Source of the DNA: MA-ANB-1 sp040878225
GTDB taxonomy: Bacteria > Actinomycetota > Acidimicrobiia > Spongiisociales > ZC4RG35
DNA length: 32,719 bases
Assembly: GCA_040878225.1 (NCBI GenBank)
Contig: JBBDMR010000035.1
Coordinates: 1 to 32,719, forward strand
Direction: 5' to 3'
Positions 16,971-23,738 of the stretch are shown here, piece after piece. The translations under genes and the position numbers were made by a program. Position 1 is the first letter of the stretch. Each line of letters starts with the position of its first letter. The notes under the pieces were generated by a model. The model saw only the letters and a program-made list of their open reading frames with translations. It did not search any database and was not told the DNA's origin.

Positions 16971-17543
16971 GTGGATTACCTGCGGTTTTCGTTGGTTGCA
17001 TTCAATGCGCTCCTGTTTCTGGTCCTCACCGCTTGGAGTTTGCGGCTCTGGCGCCGGGAACCTTCACAGCGAACACGGCTGCTGTGGCTTACGGTCGCCC
17101 TGGTGAGTGGTGCTCTTGTTTTCGGTGCGATCCAGCGGCTATTGCTTCAAGCCGCGCTGCTCGACTGGATCGATGTTTCTGCCACTGAGACGGTGCTGAT
17201 GGATTGGCAATTCATGCAGTCGCTCGTGGTGGGGGTGCTTGCGGTAACAGCCTTTGTGAGTGTCAGACGGGTGGCGGCCTCGATGGTAGTGAGCGAGAGA
17301 GTCGCCGGGTCGATCCTCGATAGAGTTAGCCACGTTGACACTTCCACTTTGCAGCTTTCCAAGCGAGAGGAGGAGGTTCTTTCCATGATCGGCAACGGAC
17401 GGATTACCGACGCCGAGTTGTCGGAGTCGTTGCATATCTCCGCCTCGACTGTTCAGACCCACATCAAGAACCTGCTTCGCAAAACCGGACTGAAGAGTCG
17501 GCAGGATCTGATCGCGGTCGCCGTTATGCTCGATCAGCCCTGA
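16971..17543 (+). CDS. Membrane-anchored LuxR-type transcriptional regulator
   Basis: A 190-residue protein with three predicted membrane segments at about 5-25, 36-58 and 79-98, then a short linker and a C-terminal LuxR/GerE helix-turn-helix at 129-185 (LSKREEEVLSMIGNG, SESLHISASTVQTHIKNLLR). There is no receiver or ligand-binding domain, so sensing would have to occur through the membrane part. It starts at GTG, with TAGCCT six bases upstream, a probable -10 box of a leaderless transcript. A small secreted-protein gene follows, with two palindromes in the gap, a reasonable but unproven target. No partner kinase is nearby. Confidence 0.85.
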   Translation: MDYLRFSLVAFNALLFLVLTAWSLRLWRREPSQRTRLLWLTVALVSGALVFGAIQRLLLQAALLDWIDVSATETVLMDWQFMQSLVVGVLAVTAFVSVRRVAASMVVSERVAGSILDRVSHVDTSTLQLSKREEEVLSMIGNGRITDAELSESLHISASTVQTHIKNLLRKTGLKSRQDLIAVAVMLDQP

Positions 17544-17586
17544 AGTCCGTCCACCCTGGAGTTGGTCGTATTCGAAACCGTGCCAA

Positions 17587-17638
17587 TCACCAATATTGGT
17601 GAGGCGATTCCCTTGCATCGGCGATGGACAAATTGTCC
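17587..17638. promoter_or_regulatory. Two palindromic operator candidates
   Basis: TCACCAATATTGGTGA (17587-17602) is a perfect 16-base palindrome. GGACAAATTGTCC (17626-17638) has six-base arms around a single A. Both lie in the 155-base gap between the LuxR-type regulator gene and the small secreted-protein gene. They are non-coding and AT-richer than the surroundings, as expected of regulator sites. Which protein binds is unknown. Confidence 0.5.
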
Positions 17639-17698
17639 CAAATCACCGATTTTCGGCATCGGACCGGAAAGGGCAGTCGAATGGTGGGAGGTATCGCA

Positions 17699-17956
17699 AT
17701 GAAAAGTCGAACAGGCAGGGTTATCCGAACGGGAATTGTGTCAGTGCTGTTTCTGGCCCTCTCGGTGGTCCCCGCCCTCGGGGCTTCGGCTGCCCGAACC
17801 GGCAGCAGTGCTGAGGGGATCTCGATCGAAAAGCTGATCGAAAGGCACGCCAAGAAGGATGCAAAGAAGGGCGAATTCTACGCGTGCCGCATGTCCGACA
17901 ACTGCAATCACTTAGCCTGGCATCAGAAGCATGGGACGAAGCCTCGGCCGATCTGA
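17699..17956 (+). CDS. Small secreted protein, unknown function
   Basis: An 85-residue protein with a clear N-terminal signal peptide: basic KSRTGRVIR, a hydrophobic core (VSVLFLALSVVPAL) and a probable cleavage after ASAA near residue 32. The mature part is about 53 residues, strongly basic in its middle (HAKKDAKKGE), with two cysteines (ACRMSDNC) that could form one disulphide. I do not recognise a family. The start is supported by GGGAGG upstream of the ATG; the frame could be opened 25 codons earlier, but that would precede the signal peptide. It lies downstream of a membrane-anchored LuxR regulator and two palindromes, so it may be a regulated exported peptide. Confidence 0.6.
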   Translation: MKSRTGRVIRTGIVSVLFLALSVVPALGASAARTGSSAEGISIEKLIERHAKKDAKKGEFYACRMSDNCNHLAWHQKHGTKPRPI

Positions 17957-18056
17957 CTCGGATGAGTACTAGTCGGTAGCAAATGTGGATCGGGTTACGC
18001 ATCTGCGGTAGTGGCGACTCCTGCTCCGCCCAAGAAGCAGTTCGAGGCATCGGTCG

Positions 18057-18362
18057 TTAGCAGTCGGCTAGTGCCTCGAGCGCCCGACAGATCTGTTGTC
18101 GGGCATCGGGGATTGCCCCAACCCGGCCTTCGAGCATGGCTTTGGGAATTGCAAACAAGTTGTCCATGCTTGCCACGCAGTCGACGCGAAGGCCTACGGA
18201 TTCGGGAACTGCGATCTCTTGTGGAATGTCGCGTATTGTCGTTGTAATCGGTGCGACGACGAGTCGGTTGAGGATCGGGATTGCGGTAGACCGGCTGACC
18301 ACCAGGACGGGCCGTCGCTTGTTCACAGCCTTCCCCCAGTAGACGTCACCCTGCTGCATCAT
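18057..18362 (-). CDS. MazF/PemK-family toxin (endoribonuclease)
   Basis: A 101-residue toxin of the MazF/PemK fold, predicted to cleave mRNA at short sequences. GDVYWGKAVNKRRPVLVVS at the N-terminus, APITTTIRDIP in the middle and VDCVASMDNLFAIPK toward the end are the standard conserved blocks. It overlaps the antitoxin gene by 17 bases, the usual antitoxin-first order with coupled translation. No frameshift or loss of key residues is visible, so the module looks intact. It could act in stress persistence or in plasmid or island maintenance; no other mobile genes are seen beside it. Confidence 0.9.
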   Translation of the reverse strand: MMQQGDVYWGKAVNKRRPVLVVSRSTAIPILNRLVVAPITTTIRDIPQEIAVPESVGLRVDCVASMDNLFAIPKAMLEGRVGAIPDARQQICRALEALADC

Positions 18363-18621
18363 CTGCGACTACGTCCCATGGCTCGGCTGTGATCATCAGA
18401 GTCGCTACCGCTTCGGCGAGGCGCATTTCTTCGTCGGTTTCGGGGAACTGGGCGTATCCCTTGTTGCTTGCCCGGCCGAGCCTGATCCGCCGATGTGCCT
18501 CCAGCGATGCGGTGAGAGACTTGCGGACGGCCTCGGAGCGCGATTCGAAAACCCCCTCTTCGACGAGCTCGTCGATTGCCCGGGCAAGATCGTCATCGAT
18601 CCTGGTCACAAACTGTCCCAT
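18346..18621 (-). CDS. Ribbon-helix-helix antitoxin of the MazF pair
   Basis: A 91-residue antitoxin. The N-terminal 45 residues are a CopG-type ribbon-helix-helix DNA-binding domain (MGQFVTRIDDDLARAIDELV, FESRSEAVRKSL). The C-terminal half is acidic (FPETDEEMRLAEA) and would wrap the MazF dimer. It precedes and overlaps the toxin gene. The promoter carries TTGCAT, 16 bases, then TACGAT, with the ATG seven bases after the -10 box. A tandem ATGCAAT repeat over the -35 is the natural autorepression site. Confidence 0.88.
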   Translation of the reverse strand: MGQFVTRIDDDLARAIDELVEEGVFESRSEAVRKSLTASLEAHRRIRLGRASNKGYAQFPETDEEMRLAEAVATLMITAEPWDVVADDAAG

Positions 18622-18628
18622 GGTTGTG

Positions 18629-18657
18629 ATCGTATCTCCTGTAATGCAATATGCAAT
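18629..18657 (-). promoter_or_regulatory. Toxin-antitoxin promoter with tandem 7-base operator repeat
   Basis: On the minus strand TTGCAT (18656-18651) and TACGAT (18634-18629) are separated by 16 bases, and the antitoxin ATG begins seven bases later. On the plus strand ATGCAAT occurs twice without a gap at 18644-18657, covering the -35 box. Ribbon-helix-helix antitoxins commonly bind short tandem repeats, so this is the likely autoregulatory operator. Confidence 0.6.
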
Positions 18658-18727
18658 GCGCGCTTGGACTGCTCACGCATGCATGATTGACATAAGGAAG
18701 GCGACGACAAGAGAGGTGCGTCCTACG

Positions 18728-19195
18728 ATGCGAGCGATGTCCCGTCGCTCCCCCATGGTCCTATTTCTCGTATGTGCGGCCCTGCTCGCTGCATGCGGGC
18801 CGGCGGGCGGCTCGGGCACCATCGCCGGTGGCGAGCCCAGGTTTCCGATTGTCGGCAATGATCCCGATGGGTTGGTGGAGACTATGGAGTGGGGTGAGTC
18901 GCCGGCGCTCGACCTCACGCCGTCCGGAGAGGAGTCACTCGCCGAGATAATGGACTCCTCGACACCGGAAGTGGTGCGGATTGCAGTGGAGGGGAATGAA
19001 TGCCCCCCGAGCGCAAGGGTTCTGGTGAGCGGGTCCGCAAGCGAGGTGACCATCGAGATGGTATTGGGCGGTTCCCTCCCGCCTGCCGGGATCGAGTGCG
19101 GAGACATCTTCACCACCCACGCGTTGGTGATCTATTTCAGGGAGCCGATCGACCTGGACAACCTCGAGGTCTCGGCCACCCGCACCGGCGGTTGA
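18728..19195 (+). CDS. Predicted lipoprotein, unknown function
   Basis: A protein of about 155 residues with a signal peptide ending in a lipobox (ALLAAC), so probably lipid-anchored outside the membrane. The mature part is acidic, with two further cysteines (ECPPSARV and IECGDIF) that may pair, and a beta-rich C-terminal half. I recognise no family. Two close starts are possible: ATG 18728, and ATG 18737, which has TACGAT seven bases before it and would fit the leaderless pattern seen at neighbouring genes. The open frame extends far upstream through the antitoxin gene, but that part is antisense and unlikely to be translated. Confidence 0.65.
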   Translation: MRAMSRRSPMVLFLVCAALLAACGPAGGSGTIAGGEPRFPIVGNDPDGLVETMEWGESPALDLTPSGEESLAEIMDSSTPEVVRIAVEGNECPPSARVLVSGSASEVTIEMVLGGSLPPAGIECGDIFTTHALVIYFREPIDLDNLEVSATRTGG

Positions 19196-19377
19196 GCTTC
19201 AAGCGAAAGGCGGATGGTCCGGAGACCGTTGAGCACACCATTCAGCGCCGCGCGGCGTCGCGGAGGGCGGTTGTCGTTTGGTCGGTCGGTACTCGGCATC
19301 ACACAAGGGGTTCGGAACTGACGCTGATCCGGATGACGACGCGTCCTTTGGTTTGGTGGCTGGCCAGAGGGGTACCA

Positions 19378-19417
19378 TTGATTTCCATAGATGCCACGGC
19401 ATAATTTCCCCTGGAGG
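19378..19417 (+). promoter_or_regulatory. Promoter and ribosome-binding site of the GAPDH-like gene
   Basis: TTGATT (19378-19383) and CATAAT (19400-19405) are separated by 16 bases. GGAGG (19413-19417) lies five bases before the ATG. The rest of the 227-base gap upstream shows only a GC palindrome (CGCCGCGCGGCG, 19246-19257) and no gene. Confidence 0.55.
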
Positions 19418-19422
19418 AAACC

Positions 19423-20475
19423 ATGAAGATTGTCCATGTGGTGGGCACCGGAACCATCGGTGAGCCCCTGATCGGCCTCCTGGCCGACAACCGCGAGCAC
19501 TTCGGTATCGACGAGGTCACGTTTCACAAACGCACCCCTCTCATCACCGAGAAGGCAAAGGTGGGCGACCTCATCAACCGCGGCGCCGCCCTCGCAGTCG
19601 ACGAAAACCGGCGCTCCACGTTCGAAGAACTCGGCCACACTCCGAAGTACGAGACCAAGGAGGCCATCGAGAGGGCAACCGTGGTCATCGACTGCACACC
19701 GGTTGGCAACGAGATGAAAGAGGAGTTCTACAACGACGCGCGCGGGCCTATTGGGTTCATGGCACAGGGGTCGGAGTTCGGTTTCGGGAAGATGTATGCC
19801 CGGGGGATCAACGATGAGGCGCTGGCTCCGGGCGACAGGTTCCTCCAGATCGTCTCTTGCAACACCCACAACATGTCGGTTCTGGTCAAGACACTCGGCA
19901 TGGACAGCGACGGGACCAACCATCTCGTCGACGGGCGCTTTCTCTGCATCAGGCGGGCCAACGACATCAGCCAGGACGACGGCTTCGTTGCCAGTCCCAC
20001 AGTCGAGGGGCATAAAGACGAACGCTTCGGAACCCACCATGCACGGGACTCCCACGCTCTCTTCGAGACACTGGGTTATGACCTCAACCTGTTCTCCTCG
20101 GCTCTGAAGCTCAACACCCAGTACATGCACTTGATGCATTTCAACCTTGTGCTCGACCGGGACATCACCCTCGACGAGGTGAAGGACCGCCTCATGGAGA
20201 ACACACGTGTGGCCGTCACTCACAAGAAATCGGCGAACCAGGTCTTCTCTTTCGGGCGTGACCATGGTTATTACGGGAGGATCATGAGCCAGGCCGTGGT
20301 CGCTCTGGAGACTCTTGCGGTGCGAAATGGGAACGAGGTGGTCGGCTTCTCCTTCACTCCTCAGGATGGAAACCCGCTGCTGTCGACGGTGGCCGCGATG
20401 CTATGGTATCTCGACCCCGAAGAAATGGATGAGCGAATCAACGTCCTCCGCCGCTATCTCTTCTCGGAGATCTAA
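19423..20475 (+). CDS. Archaeal-type (type II) glyceraldehyde-3-phosphate dehydrogenase-like protein
   Basis: A 350-residue Rossmann-fold dehydrogenase that resembles the archaeal GAPDH family rather than the bacterial GapA type. HVVGTGTIGEPL is the nucleotide-binding loop. VVIDCTPVGNEMKEEFY and the segment ending IVSCNTHNMSVL match the archaeal order DATPGG..., VSCNTTGLCR. Cys146 is the likely thioester nucleophile. HHARD at 205-209 corresponds to the catalytic-histidine HHGPD motif, and LMHFNLVLDRDITLDEV to the LMHVHSV...VTRDEV block. The usual Thr-Gly after SCNT is His-Asn, and HHGPD is HHARD, so the substrate may differ. A consensus promoter and strong Shine-Dalgarno suggest good expression. 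A small gene follows after five bases. Confidence 0.72.
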   Translation: MKIVHVVGTGTIGEPLIGLLADNREHFGIDEVTFHKRTPLITEKAKVGDLINRGAALAVDENRRSTFEELGHTPKYETKEAIERATVVIDCTPVGNEMKEEFYNDARGPIGFMAQGSEFGFGKMYARGINDEALAPGDRFLQIVSCNTHNMSVLVKTLGMDSDGTNHLVDGRFLCIRRANDISQDDGFVASPTVEGHKDERFGTHHARDSHALFETLGYDLNLFSSALKLNTQYMHLMHFNLVLDRDITLDEVKDRLMENTRVAVTHKKSANQVFSFGRDHGYYGRIMSQAVVALETLAVRNGNEVVGFSFTPQDGNPLLSTVAAMLWYLDPEEMDERINVLRRYLFSEI

Positions 20476-20480
20476 TTCAC

Positions 20481-20738
20481 ATGGACCCGAGGGTCCGGTC
20501 GTACGTTGCCGAGTCGATCATGGCCATCGGTCAAGGCGATGTCCCGACCGCCAGGACCTGTATCGCACAGGCCTGCGACATCGACCACTCCCTGTTTCGC
20601 CTTGCCGATGCCGTGCATCTTGCTTGCGCTGAACTCGAGTTGGTGGGTGGTGTGAGCGTCTCGGCGTGGAACACCCTCGCCGATGCCGTCGATTCGGGCG
20701 AGTTGCGCGAGGTAGTCGAATCCTCGAGAACCTGGTAG
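20481..20738 (+). CDS. Small helical protein, unknown function
   Basis: An 85-residue, largely alpha-helical, mildly acidic protein that I do not recognise. It has no signal peptide or membrane segment. It begins five bases after the GAPDH-like gene and ends 52 bases before cinA, so it is probably the second gene of the GAPDH-like operon. Three cysteines are present (TCIAQAC and HLACAE). Coding status rests on the tight spacing and on codon use like its neighbours. Confidence 0.5.
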   Translation: MDPRVRSYVAESIMAIGQGDVPTARTCIAQACDIDHSLFRLADAVHLACAELELVGGVSVSAWNTLADAVDSGELREVVESSRTW

Positions 20739-20778
20739 CTCGGCGGCCTGAGGAGCCCGTTGACTCCGTCGTGAGCGG

Positions 20779-20784
20779 TAGTCT
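20779..20784 (+). promoter_or_regulatory. Putative -10 box of leaderless cinA transcript
   Basis: TAGTCT lies six bases before the GTG start of cinA, with no Shine-Dalgarno. The same arrangement is seen at the LuxR-type gene (TAGCCT, 16959-16964) and nrdR (TACGCT, 31071-31076). Confidence 0.5.
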
Positions 20785-20790
20785 CGCCCG

Positions 20791-22026
20791 GTGATTGTTG
20801 AAGTCGTCGCGGTCGGCACCGAGCTCCTCCTCGGCCAGATCGTCAACACCAATGCCGCAGTGATCGGCTCTGCGCTCGCCGAGCACGGTCATAGTGCGCT
20901 ATATCAGCAGGTGGTCGGTGACAACCTCGGGCGGGTGACCGATTCGCTTCGCACCGCGATCGCCAGGTCCGACGCTGTCATCATCACCGGCGGCATCGGA
21001 CCGACCCAGGACGACTTGACCCGTGAGGCACTGTGTGAGGCCACCGAGCGGGAGATGATGTTCTCCGACGACTACGCGACCTTCCTTCAGGAGTGGTGGG
21101 AGCGGCGGGGCAGGGTCATGCCCGAGAGCAATCTGAAGCAGGCCGAGTATCCCGAAGGCGCAGCGATGCTGCCCAACCCGCGGGGGACTGCACCCGGGCT
21201 GTTGCTCGAACACGACGACACTCTCATCTTCTGCGTTCCCGGAGTTCCAGCGGAAATGGAGTTCCTGCTCGAATCGTCGGTGATCCCTGCGTTGCGGGAG
21301 CGTGCTGGAGGCGACTCGACGCTGGTCAGCCGGCTGCTCCGCAGCTGGGGGCGTTCCGAATCGGACGTTGCCGAGACCCTCGCCGATCTCTACGCGGCCA
21401 CGACCAACCCATCGGTCGCATTCCTGGCGTCAGGCGGCGAGATCAAGGTGCGGCTCAGTGCCATGGCGGAGAATGCAGAATCGGCGGCGGCGATGCTCGA
21501 GCCTCTCGACCTCGAAGTCCGCAACCGGTTGGGCGATTCGATCTTTGGGGTCGACGACGAGACGATTCAGGTGGTTCTCTTCCGGCTTCTCGAAGAGCGC
21601 GGCTGGAAGATCGGCGCCGCGGAGTCGGTCACCGGAGGTCTGCTGTCCGCTGCGCTGACCGAGGTCCCTGGCTCGTCTCAATACTTCGCCGGCGGGGTGG
21701 TGGCGTACCAGCCCAGGCTGAAGCAGTCGCTGCTCGGCGTCAGCGATATCACCAAGGTGGTGAATGAAGAGACAGCCCTGGCCATGGCGGAAGGGGTCAG
21801 AGAGATGCTCGGCGTCGAGGTGGGCGTCGCCATCACCGGAGAGGCCGGCCCCAACACACTGGAGCGGCCCGCCGGAACCATCGTCGTGGCAGTCTCCACT
21901 CCCGACGACACCCGCGCCCGTGAGCTCACGATGGTGGGGGACCGGGAGAGGATCCGGACCTACGGTGTGACCACGGCGCTGCACCTGACGAGACTCGCCC
22001 TCGAAGAAAAGTGGTGGCAGTCCTGA
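20791..22026 (+). CDS. cinA: CinA-family protein (ADP-ribose pyrophosphatase/NMN deamidase)
   Basis: Two-domain CinA of 411 residues. The N-terminal domain (about 1-170) has the molybdopterin-binding-like fold: GTELLLGQIVNTNA, ITGGIGPTQDDLTREA and GTAPGLLLE. The C-terminal domain (about 255-410) is the PncC-type nicotinamide mononucleotide deamidase, with AAESVTGG around Ser279 and ITGEAGP. Family members take part in pyridine-nucleotide recycling, and the gene has historically been linked to competence and recA. Here it is followed by thpR (16-base overlap) and recA, the classical neighbourhood. It starts at GTG behind a likely leaderless promoter. Assignment is firm; which activities are retained is inferred. 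Confidence 0.93.
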   Translation: MIVEVVAVGTELLLGQIVNTNAAVIGSALAEHGHSALYQQVVGDNLGRVTDSLRTAIARSDAVIITGGIGPTQDDLTREALCEATEREMMFSDDYATFLQEWWERRGRVMPESNLKQAEYPEGAAMLPNPRGTAPGLLLEHDDTLIFCVPGVPAEMEFLLESSVIPALRERAGGDSTLVSRLLRSWGRSESDVAETLADLYAATTNPSVAFLASGGEIKVRLSAMAENAESAAAMLEPLDLEVRNRLGDSIFGVDDETIQVVLFRLLEERGWKIGAAESVTGGLLSAALTEVPGSSQYFAGGVVAYQPRLKQSLLGVSDITKVVNEETALAMAEGVREMLGVEVGVAITGEAGPNTLERPAGTIVVAVSTPDDTRARELTMVGDRERIRTYGVTTALHLTRLALEEKWWQS

Positions 22027-22553
22027 GGGTCTTTCTCGCTGTCTCTCCGCCTCATGAGGTGCGCCTCGCCCTCATCGACCAGATCTCCCACCTTTCGATT
22101 CCGGGCCGACTGATCCCCCCCGACAACTGGCACATAACCCTTCGCTTCCTCGGCGAGGTCGACGAGGTGGCCTGCGAACGGTATGCGGCAGCAATCGACC
22201 AGTCCGATCTCGGCCCGGACTTCCCGGTGCGAATCGGTCATCTCGGTGCCTTCCCGAAGCCGAGCAAGGCGACAGTGGTCTGGGCAGGCATCGATCGCGG
22301 ACAGCAGAGTCTCTTCCAACTCGCCGAGGTTGCTGACGAAAGGGCCCGGGACGTCGGCATCGTCCGAGAGGAGCGGCCTTTCCGTCCTCACCTCACGTTG
22401 AGCAGGGTCCGGCCCCAGGTCTCGGTGACCGATCTCATTGACGAGGAGCTCGATGTGGCGTGGCGGGTCGACGGGCTGGTCCTCTTCCGCACCCTGCCCG
22501 GGCGGGGCACCGTCCGCTACGAACCCCTTGAAACTTTTTCTCTTTCCCGGTAA
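22011..22553 (+). CDS. thpR: RNA 2',3'-cyclic phosphodiesterase (2H phosphoesterase)
   Basis: A 180-residue member of the 2H phosphoesterase (LigT) family, which hydrolyses 2',3'-cyclic phosphates on RNA ends and can show weak 2'-5' ligase activity. Both catalytic HxT motifs are present: HIT at 41-43 and HLT at 127-129, each in the usual context (NWHITLRFLGE and PHLTLSRV). The start is one of two consecutive GTG codons inside the end of cinA, so translation is coupled. The stop codon overlaps the -10 box of the recA promoter, so recA is separately controlled even though the genes are adjacent. Confidence 0.92.
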   Translation: MVAVLRVFLAVSPPHEVRLALIDQISHLSIPGRLIPPDNWHITLRFLGEVDEVACERYAAAIDQSDLGPDFPVRIGHLGAFPKPSKATVVWAGIDRGQQSLFQLAEVADERARDVGIVREERPFRPHLTLSRVRPQVSVTDLIDEELDVAWRVDGLVLFRTLPGRGTVRYEPLETFSLSR

Positions 22554-22576
22554 TACTCGATCCGAACAAGTGTTCG
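22528..22576 (+). promoter_or_regulatory. recA promoter with LexA (SOS) box
   Basis: TTGAAA (22528-22533), 17 bases, then TAATAC (22551-22556) is a near-consensus vegetative promoter. The perfect palindrome CGAACAAGTGTTCG (22563-22576) sits at the expected transcription start and matches the actinobacterial SOS box. LexA bound there would block initiation. The leader to the recA ATG is about 95 bases. Confidence 0.88.
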
Positions 22577-22657
22577 ACTACAGTTTTTCGAACCAAAAGA
22601 AAGAATCTGTCACATGCAGCGGATACGGTCGGCGGAAGTTTGAGAAAGGGAACGACG

Positions 22658-23734
22658 ATGGCTGAAAGAGATAAAGCACTGGACATGGCCCTCAGCCAGA
22701 TCGAGCGTCAGTTCGGCAAGGGTGCGATCATGAAAATGGGTGACGAGGCGACCCGCAAAGTGGATGTCATCTCCACCGGTGCACTCTCCCTCGATCTCGC
22801 TCTCGGCATCGGCGGTGTTCCCCGCGGCCGCATCGTGGAGATCTACGGGCCGGAAAGCTCCGGTAAGACCAGTCTCGCCCTGCACATCGTCGCCGAAGCG
22901 CAGCGCAACGGTGGTATCGCCGCCTTCATCGATGCCGAGCATGCACTCGATCCCGGCTATGCCGAAGCGATCGGTGTCGACGTCGACGAGTTGCTCATCT
23001 CCCAGCCCGACACCGGGGAACAAGCCCTCGAAATCGCAGACATGCTCATCCGCTCCGGTGCTCTCGATGTCCTCGTCATCGACTCGGTGGCGGCCCTGGT
23101 GCCCCGCGCCGAGATCGAAGGTGAGATGGGGGACACCCATGTCGGGCTCCAGGCCCGTCTGATGTCCCAGGCGCTGCGCAAGCTCGCCGGCAACCTGAGC
23201 AAGTCGCGGACCACCGCAATCTTCGTCAACCAACTCAGAGAAAAGATCGGTGTCATGTTCGGATCACCTGAGACGACCCCCGGTGGGCGAGCGCTCAAGT
23301 TCTACTCCTCGGTCCGGCTCGACATCCGGCGCATCGAGACCCTCAAAGAGGGGTCGGGTGAAGGGATCGGGAACCGGGTGCGGGTCAAGGTGGCCAAGAA
23401 CAAGATGGCGCCGCCATTCCGCAAGGCAGAGTTCGACATCATGTTCGGTGAGGGTATTTCCCGGGAAGGCAGCCTCCTCGACATCGCAGTTGATGAAGGG
23501 GTGGTCCGCAAGAGCGGTGCCTGGTTCACCTTCGATGATGACCAACTCGGCCAGGGCCGGGAGAACGCCAAGCGTTTCCTCAAGGAGAATCCAGAGATTG
23601 CGATGCAACTCCAGGACAAGGTCTATCAGGCAGTCGGTCTGACCGAGTCGCCCGAAGCAGCAGCAGAGGCAGCGGTAGCAGCCGAGGCCGACCAGGAGCC
23701 AGTCGCCGCTGAGGAAGCCGCCGCCGAGGAGTGA
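22658..23734 (+). CDS. recA: RecA recombinase
   Basis: ATP-dependent strand-exchange protein, which also stimulates LexA self-cleavage. The protein has 358 residues. Walker A GPESSGKT is at 64-71. LVIDSVAAL (Walker B), the loop L1 region with GLQARLMSQALRKL, and FVNQLREKIGVMFG leading into loop L2 are intact. The C-terminal tail is acidic and Ala/Glu-rich. No intein is present. The frame can open at a TTG 18 bases earlier, but ATG 22658 has AAAGG just upstream and gives the standard N-terminus. Expression is under a SOS-controlled promoter. recX, which usually follows recA, is absent: a convergent glycosyltransferase ends four bases away. Confidence 0.98.
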   Translation: MAERDKALDMALSQIERQFGKGAIMKMGDEATRKVDVISTGALSLDLALGIGGVPRGRIVEIYGPESSGKTSLALHIVAEAQRNGGIAAFIDAEHALDPGYAEAIGVDVDELLISQPDTGEQALEIADMLIRSGALDVLVIDSVAALVPRAEIEGEMGDTHVGLQARLMSQALRKLAGNLSKSRTTAIFVNQLREKIGVMFGSPETTPGGRALKFYSSVRLDIRRIETLKEGSGEGIGNRVRVKVAKNKMAPPFRKAEFDIMFGEGISREGSLLDIAVDEGVVRKSGAWFTFDDDQLGQGRENAKRFLKENPEIAMQLQDKVYQAVGLTESPEAAAEAAVAAEADQEPVAAEEAAAEE

Positions 23735-23738
23735 GTCG

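Noticed and set aside
17957..18056. Possible RNA gene in the gap before the toxin gene
   Set aside because: No tRNA arms or T-loop consensus could be paired, and no conserved small-RNA pattern was seen.
18389..18727. N-terminal extension of the lipoprotein frame across the antitoxin gene
   Set aside because: It is antisense to a well-supported antitoxin, and the signal peptide with lipobox begins at 18728 or 18737.
19246..19257. CGCCGCGCGGCG palindrome as an operator or terminator
   Set aside because: A perfect GC palindrome with no loop and no T-run is expected by chance in such GC-rich DNA.
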